Shown here: positions 1-9,278 of the stretch, piece by piece
Layout: the number at the start of each line of letters is the position of its first letter
Position numbering within the stretch: the stretch's first letter is position 1
Assembly: GCF_003029735.1 (NCBI RefSeq)
Contig: NZ_KZ686268.1
Coordinates: 744,001 to 808,000 of the forward strand
Reading direction: 5' to 3'
Origin: Pedobacter yulinensis
Lineage (GTDB): Bacteria; Bacteroidota; Bacteroidia; Sphingobacteriales; Sphingobacteriaceae
Length of the DNA stretch: 64,000 bases
The notes under the pieces: model-generated
The model's input: only the letters and a program-made list of their open reading frames with translations
Database searches by the model: none
What the model was told of the DNA's origin: nothing
Program-made: the position numbers and the translations under genes

Positions 1-2655
1 GAAAGCGTGGTGGGGGCCATGTACGTTCTCGGGTTAGACAATAAGTTATACCTGACAGGCGGCTACGGGCTTGACAAAACGCGGGTGTTGACCGAAATCG
101 AAATGGGCAGCGGACTTTTGGGGCAGGCGGCAAAATCGCTTAAAGCGCTGCAGGTTGAAGGCGTACGCGAAGCTGACATTGTCTTATCGCATGCCACCGG
201 CCAGCTGAAACCGGGGTACATCGTTGCACAGCCCATTTTACGTTATGGTCAATGCATTGCCGTGCTCGAACTCGCATCGCTTGAGCCCTACAGTCAGATC
301 GACCTGATGCTGCTAAATCGCATCGCGGAAAACGTTGGCCTGGCCCTGTTCTCGGCTCAAAACAGACGGAGGCTCCAGGAGCTGCTTGAAGAAACGCAGG
401 CACAGTCTGAGGAGCTGCAGGTACAGCACAATGAACTGGAAGGCCTGAATGCTGAGCTTGAGGCACAAACGCAAAAACTCCAGGCATCTGAAGAAGAATT
501 GCGCGTACAGCAGGAAGAATTGCTGCAAAGCAACCAGGAACTCGAAGAACGAAGTGCCTTGCTCGAAGAAAAAAACCAGCTGATTGAAGAGCGCAACGCA
601 GACATCCAGGTGAAGGCCGCACAGCTTGAACAGAGCACAAAATATAAATCAGAGTTCCTGGCTAACATGTCGCATGAATTGCGCACGCCGCTTAATTCCA
701 TCCTGCTGCTTTCCAAGCTGCTTTCTGAAAACCAGGAAATTGAAAAGGAATATGTTGAATATGCTGAAGTGATACAGAGTTCCGGACAGGGGCTGCTCGC
801 GCTGATCGATGAAATTTTGGACTTATCCAAGATCGAAGCCGGAAAAATGACCCTCGAGCGCCAGACCATCCAGGTGAGCGAGGTGCTGCAAGACATGCGC
901 CTGCTCTTTGACCCCCAGGCCACAAACAAGGGCCTGAAGCTGGTCATTGATGAGCAACCCGGTGTTCCTGACAGCCTGTTCACAGACAAAATGCGGCTTG
1001 AGCAGGTACTCAAAAATCTCCTTTCAAACGCTATCAAGTTTACGGCCGAGGGGCAGGTTATCCTGAGTGTAGCTCCGCATAAGAGCCCGGATTTTGTGCG
1101 GTTCTCAGTTACCGACACCGGAATAGGCATTGCGCGCGACAAACAGGCTATGATTTTCGAAGCCTTTCAGCAGGCAGACGGCTCTACCCGCCGACGCTTC
1201 GGCGGCACAGGATTGGGGCTGTCCATCAGCCGGGAGCTGGCCAAGTTACTTGGCGGTGAAATTTCCCTGAAAAGTGTTGAAGGCAAAGGAAGTACGTTCA
1301 GCATCGTGCTGCCGCGTGATGCCACCAAAGTGCAGGCGGTACTGGAAGAAGAGGTTGCGCTGGTGCCTGTACCTGTTGAAGCCATTACGGCAGAAGCCGA
1401 CACGATACCGGAAACACACCGTGTTGCACGCATCCCGCTCGACGTGGCAGACGACCGCAATGAGATCAATCCGGGCGATAAGGTCATTCTGATCATCGAA
1501 GATGATACCTCTTTTGCGAAAGTCCTGCTTGATTTTACCCGGAAACGCGGCTATAAAGGCATTGTTGCCGTTCGGGGAGATGTGGGTATTGAAATGGCAC
1601 AAAAGTTTAATCCGCTGGCCATCCTGCTCGATATCCAGCTGCCCGTAAAAGACGGCTGGGAGGTAATGCAGGAACTCAAATCAAACCAGCAGACCCGGCC
1701 CATACCTGTTCACATCATGTCCTCACTTGAAGTGAAAAAGGAGAGCCTGCTCAAGGGAGCGGTAGACTTTATCAATAAACCGGTTGCCATTGAGCATATG
1801 CAGCAAATCTTCCGAAAGCTGGAAGATGCACTCAGCAAGCATCCGAAAAAGGTGCTCATCGTGGAGGAAAACCAGCAGCACGCCAAGGCGCTGAGTTATT
1901 TTTTAAGCAATTTCAATATCCAGACCGAGATTGTCGACAATGTAAGCTCAGGCGTGGATGCCCTGCAAAAGAGCGAAGTGAACTGTGTGATCCTGGACAT
2001 GGGTGTGCCTGACAAAACAGCCTATGATACGCTGGAGGTGATTAAACAGAACCCCGGGCTGGAAAACCTGCCGATCATCATCTTCACCGGCAAAAATCTT
2101 TCAAAGGGAGAGGAGCGGCGTATCCGGCAATATGCCGATTCAATCGTCGTAAAAACGGCGCATTCCTACCAGCGCATCCTGGATGAGGCCGCGCTTTTTC
2201 TTCACCTGGTGGAAGAAAAGACCGAAGACAAGAAGGCGGGAGCAAGCCCGGTCCTGGGGGCCATGCGCGAGGTGTTGCGGGAAAAGACCGTTTTGATCGC
2301 CGATGATGACGTGCGGAACATTTTTTCGATCACTAAAGCACTCGAGCAGCATAAAATGAAGGTCATTCCCGCGACAGACGGGAAAGAGGCGCTCGAAATA
2401 CTCAAGAAAAACCCGGGTATCAATGTGGTGCTCATGGACATGATGATGCCTGAAATGGACGGCTACGAATCTATTCGTGAGATCAGGAAGATCCATAGCT
2501 TCAAAAACCTTCCCATACTTGCTGTGACAGCAAAAGCCATGATGGGCGACCGTGAAAAATGTATAGCGGCCGGCGCATCTGACTACATTTCGAAACCCGT
2601 TGATATCGATCAGCTTATATCCCTGCTTCGGGTTTGGCTGTACGATGCAGTTTAG
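1..2655 (+). CDS. Hybrid sensor histidine kinase, GAF-coiled coil-HisKA-HATPase-REC-REC-REC (5' truncated)
   Basis: The reading frame is open to the window edge, so the N-terminus is missing; the GTG at position 7 is only the first possible start seen. Counting from there, residues 1-115 look like the end of a GAF domain, 118-215 are a Glu/Gln-rich coiled coil, and the HisKA phosphoacceptor is H223 in NMSHELRTP. The ATPase shows an N box (NLLSNAIKF), DTGIGIA and GGTGLGLS. Three receiver domains follow with phosphoacceptor Asp near D542, D664 and D811. The middle receiver is divergent: its acidic pair is EE and the region after the Asp reads MGVPDKTAYD. The gene heads an operon with a stand-alone receiver, CheR and CheB, so methylation may tune it. 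It is probably a cytoplasmic or membrane sensor; the ligand is unknown. Confidence 0.93.
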   Translation, partial: ESVVGAMYVLGLDNKLYLTGGYGLDKTRVLTEIEMGSGLLGQAAKSLKALQVEGVREADIVLSHATGQLKPGYIVAQPILRYGQCIAVLELASLEPYSQIDLMLLNRIAENVGLALFSAQNRRRLQELLEETQAQSEELQVQHNELEGLNAELEAQTQKLQASEEELRVQQEELLQSNQELEERSALLEEKNQLIEERNADIQVKAAQLEQSTKYKSEFLANMSHELRTPLNSILLLSKLLSENQEIEKEYVEYAEVIQSSGQGLLALIDEILDLSKIEAGKMTLERQTIQVSEVLQDMRLLFDPQATNKGLKLVIDEQPGVPDSLFTDKMRLEQVLKNLLSNAIKFTAEGQVILSVAPHKSPDFVRFSVTDTGIGIARDKQAMIFEAFQQADGSTRRRFGGTGLGLSISRELAKLLGGEISLKSVEGKGSTFSIVLPRDATKVQAVLEEEVALVPVPVEAITAEADTIPETHRVARIPLDVADDRNEINPGDKVILIIEDDTSFAKVLLDFTRKRGYKGIVAVRGDVGIEMAQKFNPLAILLDIQLPVKDGWEVMQELKSNQQTRPIPVHIMSSLEVKKESLLKGAVDFINKPVAIEHMQQIFRKLEDALSKHPKKVLIVEENQQHAKALSYFLSNFNIQTEIVDNVSSGVDALQKSEVNCVILDMGVPDKTAYDTLEVIKQNPGLENLPIIIFTGKNLSKGEERRIRQYADSIVVKTAHSYQRILDEAALFLHLVEEKTEDKKAGASPVLGAMREVLREKTVLIADDDVRNIFSITKALEQHKMKVIPATDGKEALEILKKNPGINVVLMDMMMPEMDGYESIREIRKIHSFKNLPILAVTAKAMMGDREKCIAAGASDYISKPVDIDQLISLLRVWLYDAV

Positions 2656-2671
2656 CAAAAAACCTGTGCAG

Positions 2672-3040
2672 ATGGAAAAGCAAAAAATTCTCATTATTGA
2701 TGACGACAGCAGAAACATTTTCGCGCTTAAGGCGGTTCTAAAGGCAAAAGGGTACAGCTGTGTTTCGGCGTTAAGCGCGGCGGAAGGACTTGACATGCTT
2801 TCGGCCGGAGGCATAGCTGTAGTACTGCTTGACATGATGATGCCGGAAATGGACGGCTATGAAGCCTTGTCCAGGATTAGGAAGAGCGATGAAATGGCTG
2901 CTGTACCGGTAATTGCCGTGACGGCCCAGGCCATGGTCGGCGACCGCGAACGATGCCTGGATGCGGGCGCAGACGCTTACATTTCCAAGCCCATCAATGT
3001 TGAGGATTTGATGAACCTGCTAAAGCAATATACCGTTTAA
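2672..3040 (+). CDS. Stand-alone response regulator receiver protein
   Basis: This 122-residue protein is a single CheY-like receiver. It has the acidic cluster IIDDDSRN near residues 8-15, the phosphoacceptor D54 in LLDMMMPEMDGY, and the conserved Lys in YISKPIN. The frame is open further upstream into the kinase gene, but the ATG at 2672 gives the normal receiver start, 16 bp after the kinase stop; ATG 2645 would add nine residues. It resembles the third receiver of the kinase upstream (both have DMMMPEMDGYE), which suggests it arose by duplication. It has no output domain and probably acts as a phosphate shuttle or sink in the same pathway. Confidence 0.9.
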   Translation: MEKQKILIIDDDSRNIFALKAVLKAKGYSCVSALSAAEGLDMLSAGGIAVVLLDMMMPEMDGYEALSRIRKSDEMAAVPVIAVTAQAMVGDRERCLDAGADAYISKPINVEDLMNLLKQYTV

Positions 3041-3041
3041 G

Positions 3042-3866
3042 TTGACAACCCATACGATAAATGACGAACAGCTCGAATTTTTGCTATCAGATTTACTGGA
3101 GTGGTATGGGTATGATTTTACCGATTACACACGGGCCTCGCTTAAACGGCGTGTTAACAGGCTCTTCGGCCTTGACAAATTTGTAAGCTTCGCCGAGTTC
3201 CGGTACCGGCTGCAGACCGACCCGATCTATTTTAAGCGTTTTGTTGAACAGATCACAGTAAATGTGACCGAAATGTTCCGCGACCCCGAGTTTTACAGCG
3301 CCCTGCGCAAGGAGGTCCTGCCCAACCTTGGCACCTATCCCATGATCAGGATCTGGCTTGCCGGATGCTCCACCGGAGAAGAGGCTTATTCCATGGCCAT
3401 TTTGCTGCATGAGCATAACCTGCTTCAAAAGGCGCTGATCTACGCAACAGACCTGAACCCGGCGGTACTTGAACGGGCCGGCCGCGGTACCTTTCCGCTG
3501 GCCTATATGAAACAGTATTCTGAAAATTATATTGGCAGCGGCGGTAAAAATGACTTTTCTGCGTATTACACGGCAAATTACAACAGTGCCAAGTTCGACG
3601 ACCTGTTCCGGTCAAAGATCATCTTTTCTACCCATAACCTGGTTTCTGACCATTCATTCAATGAATTTCAGTTAATCCTTTGCCGGAACGTGCTGATTTA
3701 TTTTGAAAGGAACCTGCAGGCCAAGGTGCTGGAACTTTTTGACAACAGCCTGGAAAGCCTGGGCTACCTGGCTCTGGGCTCAAAAGAAACAATTGACTTT
3801 ACAAGCATCGCCAAGGTATACAAACGGATACCGGGCCAAAAAATCTGGAGGAAACGATCATCATGA
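3042..3866 (+). CDS. cheR: CheR-type protein-glutamate O-methyltransferase
   Basis: The 274-residue product has the two CheR parts: an N-terminal helical domain (residues 1-70) and a SAM-binding methyltransferase fold with the motif AGCSTGEEAYSMA. NVTEMFRDPEFY and LILCRNVLIYF are also typical of the family. The start is a TTG two bases after the receiver stop; the nearby ATG at 3061 is out of frame. It overlaps cheB by 4 bp (ATGA). In Bacteroidota such CheR/CheB pairs often sit with hybrid kinases rather than with flagellar chemotaxis genes, and no CheA, CheW or chemoreceptor is present here. The substrate is inferred to be a receptor or kinase-associated protein. Confidence 0.9.
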   Translation: MTTHTINDEQLEFLLSDLLEWYGYDFTDYTRASLKRRVNRLFGLDKFVSFAEFRYRLQTDPIYFKRFVEQITVNVTEMFRDPEFYSALRKEVLPNLGTYPMIRIWLAGCSTGEEAYSMAILLHEHNLLQKALIYATDLNPAVLERAGRGTFPLAYMKQYSENYIGSGGKNDFSAYYTANYNSAKFDDLFRSKIIFSTHNLVSDHSFNEFQLILCRNVLIYFERNLQAKVLELFDNSLESLGYLALGSKETIDFTSIAKVYKRIPGQKIWRKRSS

Positions 3867-4426
3867 ATTGCGAAGCTCTGTTTATCGGTGGTTCAGCAGG
3901 CAGTCTCGATGTGCTGCTTAAGGTTTTTCCCGGCCTGAGGGCTGATATTTCATTCCCGATTGTCATCATCGTTCACCGAAAGCGCGGTACAGACTCGCTG
4001 CTCAGCGATCTGCTCGCCTCGCGCACCACGCTCCGGGTTAAAGAGGCCGAAGAAAAAGAGGCGTTGGAAAACGGCTGGGTATACATTGCTCCCGCAGACT
4101 ACCACCTGCTGGTTGAACAAACCCGCACCTTATCGCTCGATTATTCAGAAAAAGTCAATTATTCCCGTCCGTCAATCGACGTTTCTTTCCAAACTGCAGC
4201 AGATGTTTACCGGGATAAATTGATTTGTATCCTGCTATCAGGTTCAAATGCAGACGGGGTCGAGGGGCTGCAGGCGGTTAAAGCGCAGGATGGCCGGGCA
4301 TTTGTTCAGCACCCTGATACGGCCCAGGTGCCGTACATGCCCGCCCAGGGAGCAGAGCGGGTTGCTATTGACGGACAATTGACGCCAGAAGAGATGGCGC
4401 AATTTATCAACGGCCTCAACACCTAA
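3863..4426 (+). CDS. cheB: CheB-type methylesterase, catalytic domain only
   Basis: This 187-residue protein matches the C-terminal methylesterase domain of CheB without the receiver domain. The catalytic triad is visible: S11 in FIGGSAGS, H38 in IIVHRKRG and D131 in SGSNADG. It overlaps cheR by 4 bp and ends the signalling operon. Lacking a fused receiver, its activity may be controlled by the stand-alone receiver upstream, or it may be constitutive. The gene is followed after 8 bp by the convergent peptidase gene, with no room for a separate terminator. Confidence 0.88.
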   Translation: MNCEALFIGGSAGSLDVLLKVFPGLRADISFPIVIIVHRKRGTDSLLSDLLASRTTLRVKEAEEKEALENGWVYIAPADYHLLVEQTRTLSLDYSEKVNYSRPSIDVSFQTAADVYRDKLICILLSGSNADGVEGLQAVKAQDGRAFVQHPDTAQVPYMPAQGAERVAIDGQLTPEEMAQFINGLNT

Positions 4427-4434
4427 CGGGCTAC

Positions 4435-6105
4435 TTATTTCATGCCGAGTACATCGGCTCCCTGGTCAAAAACGACATCGACAGGAATGCCATTCCTGCT
4501 CAGACGGTCCAGGTCTGCCTGGAGGTCTGCCGGAATAACAGCCATTTCCCGTTGTAATTTTGCCACGCCTTCGCGGTCCCCGTTTCCCTGAAGGGTAACG
4601 ATTACATTACTCAGCTTGTTCATGGCCAGCCCGAACTTATCAAAATCGACACGGTAGGTCCCGTTGGCTGAACGCTGAAAGGCGCCTTCTTTTTTAAAGA
4701 AATTAAAGCATTGCATGTTCGCCTTCCCGTGGGCGCTGGCGGCGCCGAATCTGACCGAGCGTAGAATTCCGGCCATAAACGTGGTATAAAACGACTTCAG
4801 GTCGCCTTTCAGGTCTCCTTTTTTAACCAGCGCGGTAACCATATACAGGCCCAGAATATCGGCTTTTCCTTCTTCCAGCCAGGACGTCTGTTCTTGCAGC
4901 GCCGCGCGAACGGTACCTTTTCCATTTATAGTCTGTTTGATACCCAGTCCATGTGCTACCTCATGAAACATGACATTCGAGAAAAAAGCATCGAAATTGA
5001 TCAGCGGCAGCTGGTCTTTGTCGATCAGTTCGTGTGCAATCGGCATGAGGATTTTATCGAACTTGGCTTTCATGGCATTTTTGAGCTGTGAACGGCGCGT
5101 ACCCTTTTTCTGTTGAATTTCTTCATCGTTCGGGAGGTTTACCGCAATGGTTTTAGACCCTGAATTGCAGTCGCCGGCATAAAATACCACGTCGTACGCA
5201 TTCAGTTCAGAATCTGTTCCCGGTTTCTCCGCTTTGTACCTGGGGGCCACCGGCAGTCCCTTCTGTAGTTCGGGCAGCATGGTCACATATTTTGCCAGCC
5301 GCTTGCTCCACTCGCGGTCCTTGACCAGAACATAGGCCTCGTAAGAGGTGCGGGCGTTAAAAAGCTTGTCTTCGTAATTTTCGATCGGGCCGATGATGAT
5401 ATCCAGCCCATTAGTTTTCATGTCTAGCCAGGCATAGTCGCTTGCCGTGAACTTGTCTGTTACCAGTGCGTCTGCGCGGGCGTTCAGGTACTTTTTCAGG
5501 CCGGCGTCTTCAGCGAGCAGGGCAGCCTGTTTTAGCAGGTTCGAGGCCTTTTGCAGTTCGGCAGCGAAGGCGACATGATAAGGCACAGCGATAAGGGCGC
5601 CCGTGCTGTCGCGCTTCAGAATGGAGTACGGGTTAAGTTTGTCTTTCAGCGTTGATTTCTCTACTTCTTCGCGGGTTGTGCCGGCGGGATAAAATGCGGC
5701 GCCGTCGGGTTTCGGGCCCACCCCGGCTACGAAAGCCTTGTCGCCGTTCAGGCGGTCCCAGGGCCCGTAATTGATCTGTATAAATTCCCTTGTCTTTTCG
5801 TCCTTTACTGCGGCAAGCAGGCTGTCGCGCGCAGGATAGGTCTGTTTCCAGAAAAGCTCATCCATGATTTCGGCGGCCTGGATGAGAAAGGGCAGCATTT
5901 TACGTTCTGTTACGGTAAGCTGGTTCAGGTCGGTGCTGAGCCTGACCCGCTCATAGATGGGCAGACGCTGGGAAACATAATCCTGCAGGCTGTCGGCAAC
6001 TTTGGCTGTGCTGGCCGGTTGCCGTTGCTGGTCTCCCGTACAGGCACTGAGTGCAATGGTGGTACAGGCAAGCAAGGTGCCGATCGTTCTGAAGGATAAT
6101 GCCAT
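4435..6105 (-). CDS. M49-like (dipeptidyl peptidase III family) zinc peptidase lipoprotein
   Basis: The 556-residue protein begins with a lipoprotein signal (lipobox ALSAC, Cys 22), so it is probably membrane-anchored in the envelope. A zinc site HEVAHGLG lies near residue 380, and about 30 residues later EEGKADILGLY supplies the expected third ligand. Arrangement and length fit bacterial relatives of dipeptidyl peptidase III (M49). Classical members have a hexapeptide HELLGH; a five-residue HEISH form has been described for a bacterial M49 enzyme (Caldithrix), and HEVAH fits that form. Substrate specificity cannot be read from the sequence. It is a single gene, convergent with cheB. Confidence 0.75.
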   Translation of the reverse strand: MALSFRTIGTLLACTTIALSACTGDQQRQPASTAKVADSLQDYVSQRLPIYERVRLSTDLNQLTVTERKMLPFLIQAAEIMDELFWKQTYPARDSLLAAVKDEKTREFIQINYGPWDRLNGDKAFVAGVGPKPDGAAFYPAGTTREEVEKSTLKDKLNPYSILKRDSTGALIAVPYHVAFAAELQKASNLLKQAALLAEDAGLKKYLNARADALVTDKFTASDYAWLDMKTNGLDIIIGPIENYEDKLFNARTSYEAYVLVKDREWSKRLAKYVTMLPELQKGLPVAPRYKAEKPGTDSELNAYDVVFYAGDCNSGSKTIAVNLPNDEEIQQKKGTRRSQLKNAMKAKFDKILMPIAHELIDKDQLPLINFDAFFSNVMFHEVAHGLGIKQTINGKGTVRAALQEQTSWLEEGKADILGLYMVTALVKKGDLKGDLKSFYTTFMAGILRSVRFGAASAHGKANMQCFNFFKKEGAFQRSANGTYRVDFDKFGLAMNKLSNVIVTLQGNGDREGVAKLQREMAVIPADLQADLDRLSRNGIPVDVVFDQGADVLGMK

Positions 6106-6218
6106 AATGCGGAAAATTGATTCGGCAACGAAAATAGGAAAAAAACAGCCAACACATAAATTGACAAATTGCCGGCCTTTTTACGGATATTCGTATTTTC
6201 AAACATAAATCGCCACAA

Positions 6219-7049
6219 ATGATGTTTAAAGTATACCGGGCCGGTTTTTTTTCGGCAATTGCAGCACTCGCGTTAGCCGGATGCGGGTCAGGAAAATATG
6301 CAGCTACAGAAAAGGTGTATAAGAAAAAGGCCCGCGAGATTTCAGAGATTGTACGGGCAACACCGCCAAAGGAACAGGCTGTTGAGAATTTCAGTCCTGA
6401 GCAACAGTGGTGGGTGGGTTCGGTCAATTTTGGCATCAGGAAACCGAATTATGTAGTGATCCATCACACCGCGCAAGACTCCCTCGAGCAAACCATTAAA
6501 ACATTTCATTCTACACGCGCTGCAGTCAGTTCGCACTATGTGGTAAGCCGCGATGGCAAGATCGTGCAGATGGTGAACGATTACCTGCGCGCCAACCATG
6601 CCGGCATTGGCAAGTGGGGCAACAATACCGACCTGAATTCAAGCTCGATCGGGATCGAACTCGACAACAACGGCCGGGAGCCCTGGCCAGATGCACAGAT
6701 CAACAGCCTGATCACGCTGCTGGAAACACTGAAGAAACGATACAACATTCCACAGGCTAATTTTATTGGGCATGCTGACCTGGCTCCCAAGCGTAAACCT
6801 GATCCGGCTAATTTCCCATGGCACAAGCTGGCGTACAAAGGTTTTGGCTTCTGGTACGACAAGATATTGAAAAACCCGCCTGCAGATTTTAAACCTGAAA
6901 TTGCCCTGAAATTAATGGGGTATGACACCCGTGACCTGCCCGCTGCGATTGTGGCGTTTAAGCGCCACTTTGTGCAGAAAGATCTGTCTGCGGCACTGAC
7001 CCCGCTCGACAAGCTGATCCTTTACAACGTTTATGAGAAATACATGTAA
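6219..7049 (+). CDS. N-acetylmuramoyl-L-alanine amidase (amidase_2/PGRP fold) lipoprotein
   Basis: The 276-residue protein has a signal peptide ending in a lipobox (ALAGC). Residues 75-200 form an amidase_2 domain: YVVIHHTAQDS holds the first zinc His, SSHYVVSRDGKI is the typical core, SIGIELDNNG follows, and FIGHADLAPKRKPDP holds the second His and the catalytic Lys/Asp region. It cleaves the bond between MurNAc and L-Ala in peptidoglycan, as a cell-wall turnover enzyme. MM at the start leaves ATG 6219 and 6222 equally possible. It is divergent from the M49 peptidase and ends at a strong bidirectional terminator. Confidence 0.9.
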   Translation: MMFKVYRAGFFSAIAALALAGCGSGKYAATEKVYKKKAREISEIVRATPPKEQAVENFSPEQQWWVGSVNFGIRKPNYVVIHHTAQDSLEQTIKTFHSTRAAVSSHYVVSRDGKIVQMVNDYLRANHAGIGKWGNNTDLNSSSIGIELDNNGREPWPDAQINSLITLLETLKKRYNIPQANFIGHADLAPKRKPDPANFPWHKLAYKGFGFWYDKILKNPPADFKPEIALKLMGYDTRDLPAAIVAFKRHFVQKDLSAALTPLDKLILYNVYEKYM

Positions 7050-7050
7050 T

Positions 7051-7080
7051 AAAAAAGGCAGCCTATTGGCTGCCTTTTTT
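7051..7080. terminator. Bidirectional intrinsic terminator between amidase and glnS
   Basis: A perfect hairpin with arms AAAAAAGGCAGCC and GGCTGCCTTTTTT around a TATT loop. It gives a GC stem followed by a T run on both strands and serves both convergent genes. Confidence 0.92.
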
Positions 7081-7096
7081 ATTTGGCCCATAAGAC

Positions 7097-8749
7097 CTAT
7101 TTTTTCCAGCTGTCTTTCAGTGTAACCGTGCGGTTAAAGATCAGCTTTTCTGGCGTCGAATTTTTATCGACCGCAAAATACCCTTTCCTGATAAACTGGA
7201 ACCTGGAACCCGGGGCGGCACCGGCCAGCGCAGGCTCAATGTAAGCCGTTTCAACAACTTCGAGGCTAGCAGGATTCAGGTAATCCTTAAAATCACCTTC
7301 TTCGGCATCAGGCGACGGCACCGAGAACAAACGGTCGTACAACCTTACCTCTGCAATCTGCGCATGGGCGGCGCTAACCCAGTGGATCGTTCCCTTCACA
7401 TTTACGCCGCTGGTGTCGTTGCCGCTTTTCGATTCGGGCAGATAACTGCAAATCACTTCTGTTATGTGGCCATTTGCGTCTTTGACAAAGTCTTCACATT
7501 TGACAATATAGGCATGTTTCAACCTGACCATGGCGCCCGGTGCCAGGCGGAACCATTTTTTCGCTGGTTCTTCCATAAAATCTTCCCTTTCGATCCACAG
7601 TGAACCGCTGAAGGGAATTTCGCGGGTACCCCCTTTATCTTCTGCTTCGGGATTATTCTCGCCGGTCATGACTTCAGTCTGGCCTTCGGGGTAGTTGTTT
7701 ATCGTCAGTTTGATCGGGTCGAGCACCGCCATGACGCGGTTTGCCGACTTGTTCAGGTCTTCGCGAATACAGAATTCAAGCAGGCTGAGTTCAATGAGAT
7801 TTTCACGCTTGGCAATCCCGATGCGATCACAGAACTCAAGAATGCTTTCAGGGGTGTACCCGCGCCGCCTGAAACCGCTTATCGTAGGCATACGCGGGTC
7901 ATCCCAGCCGTCTACCAAATTTTCATTGACAAGCTGAAGAAGTTTCCGTTTGCTCATGACCGTATACGTCAGGTTTAGTCTGGCAAATTCATACTGTTTT
8001 GACGGGAAGATCTCCAGTTTTTCGATAAACCAATCATAGAGTTCGCGGTGCGGTACGTACTCAAGGGTGCATATAGAATGTGTAATGTTCTCGATGCTGT
8101 CGCTTTGTCCGTGCGCGAAGTCGTACATGGGGTAAATGCACCATTTGTCGCCGGTGCGGTGGTGGTGTTCCCGTTTAATGCGGTAAATGATCGGATCGCG
8201 CATGATCATGTTCGGGCTGGCCATGTCGATCTTCGCCCGCAGGGTCATGCTGCCGTCGGCAAACTCGCCGGCACGCATGCGCTCAAACAGGTCGCGGTTT
8301 TCGCCAGGGCTGCGGTCCCGGAACGGACTGTTGGTGCCAACGGTTGTCGGCGTTCCTTTTTGTTTGGCCAGTTCTTCTGAGGTGCTTTCGTCTACATACG
8401 CCAGTCCCTTATCGATCAGTCTAAGCGCAAAGCCGTAAAGCTCATCGAAATAGTCTGAAGCATGGAGTTCGTTTTTCCATTCAAAGCCGAGCCATTTGAT
8501 GTCTTCCTGCTGGCTGTTTACATACTCTGTCTTTTCGGTTACCGGGTTGGTATCGTCAAAGCGCAGATTGGTATAACCGCCATACTTTTTCGTGAGCCCG
8601 AAATTCAGGCAGATTGCCTTGGCATGCCCGATGTGCAGGTAGCCGTTGGGTTCAGGCGGGAAACGTGTAACCAGGGTCTGGTATTTGCCCGATTTCAGGT
8701 CGTTTTCAATGATCTCTTCAATAAAATTCAACGATTTCTCTTCGCTCAT
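7097..8749 (-). CDS. glnS: Glutaminyl-tRNA synthetase
   Basis: This 550-residue class I synthetase charges tRNA-Gln. The first signature is PPEPNGYLHIGHAK near residue 32 and the second is the KMSKS equivalent VMSKRKL near residue 268. The C-terminal half is the beta-barrel anticodon-binding region, including FMEEPAKKWFRLAPG and VKGTIHWVSA. Length matches the bacterial family. A TACCTTTG box on the minus strand (plus positions 8771-8778) is a possible -7 element, with no clear -33 partner. It is monocistronic and divergent from the B12-binding gene. Confidence 0.97.
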   Translation of the reverse strand: MSEEKSLNFIEEIIENDLKSGKYQTLVTRFPPEPNGYLHIGHAKAICLNFGLTKKYGGYTNLRFDDTNPVTEKTEYVNSQQEDIKWLGFEWKNELHASDYFDELYGFALRLIDKGLAYVDESTSEELAKQKGTPTTVGTNSPFRDRSPGENRDLFERMRAGEFADGSMTLRAKIDMASPNMIMRDPIIYRIKREHHHRTGDKWCIYPMYDFAHGQSDSIENITHSICTLEYVPHRELYDWFIEKLEIFPSKQYEFARLNLTYTVMSKRKLLQLVNENLVDGWDDPRMPTISGFRRRGYTPESILEFCDRIGIAKRENLIELSLLEFCIREDLNKSANRVMAVLDPIKLTINNYPEGQTEVMTGENNPEAEDKGGTREIPFSGSLWIEREDFMEEPAKKWFRLAPGAMVRLKHAYIVKCEDFVKDANGHITEVICSYLPESKSGNDTSGVNVKGTIHWVSAAHAQIAEVRLYDRLFSVPSPDAEEGDFKDYLNPASLEVVETAYIEPALAGAAPGSRFQFIRKGYFAVDKNSTPEKLIFNRTVTLKDSWKK

Positions 8750-8856
8750 AAACTGCTATGTATAAGTTTGCAAAGGTACGAACATTCGCTGTTTTTGATA
8801 GCATTAATGAATAAGTACCTAAATTTTCTACATTTACCACCTCATTCAGAAAGCAC

Positions 8857-9276
8857 ATGGAAAAGGAATTGAAGCGGCCCATTCGTGTCCTGGTGGCCAA
8901 GGTTGGCCTGGACGGCCACGACCGCGGTGCAAAAGTCATTGCTACCTCGCTGCGCGATGCAGGAATGGAGGTGATCTATACAGGCCTCAGGCAAACACCG
9001 GAAATGGTGGTCAATGCGGCCCTGCAGGAAGATGTGGATGCTATTGGTATCTCCATCCTGTCTGGCGCACACATGACCGTTTTCCCGAAAGTGATCGAGA
9101 TCATGAAGCAAAAGAAGCTCGACAATGTCTTGCTGACCGGCGGCGGTATCATTCCCGAAAAGGACATGCAAGCCCTGAAAGAAATGGGTGTGGGCGAATT
9201 GTTTGCGCCCGGCACAAGCATGTCAAGCATCGTAGAGTATATCACCGACTGGGTCGCAACAAACCGTAATTTTTAG
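8857..9276 (+). CDS. Stand-alone cobalamin-binding domain protein (methylmalonyl-CoA mutase small-chain type)
   Basis: The 139-residue product equals the C-terminal B12 domain of acyl-CoA mutases. It has the lower-ligand motif DGHDRG (His 21), then SILSGAHM and LTGGGIIPE for the nucleotide tail. It would carry adenosylcobalamin for a separate catalytic subunit, as in two-part isobutyryl/methylmalonyl-type mutases. No large subunit is in the window. The next gene, an enoyl-CoA hydratase, begins 2 bp later, which suggests a shared role in branched or short acyl-CoA metabolism. Confidence 0.88.
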   Translation: MEKELKRPIRVLVAKVGLDGHDRGAKVIATSLRDAGMEVIYTGLRQTPEMVVNAALQEDVDAIGISILSGAHMTVFPKVIEIMKQKKLDNVLLTGGGIIPEKDMQALKEMGVGELFAPGTSMSSIVEYITDWVATNRNF

Positions 9277-9278
9277 AT

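Noticed and set aside
357..1142. Long open frame on the minus strand opposite the histidine kinase
   Set aside because: It mirrors the codon pattern of the kinase, is Ser/Arg-rich and has no recognisable domain; the kinase frame has clear motifs.
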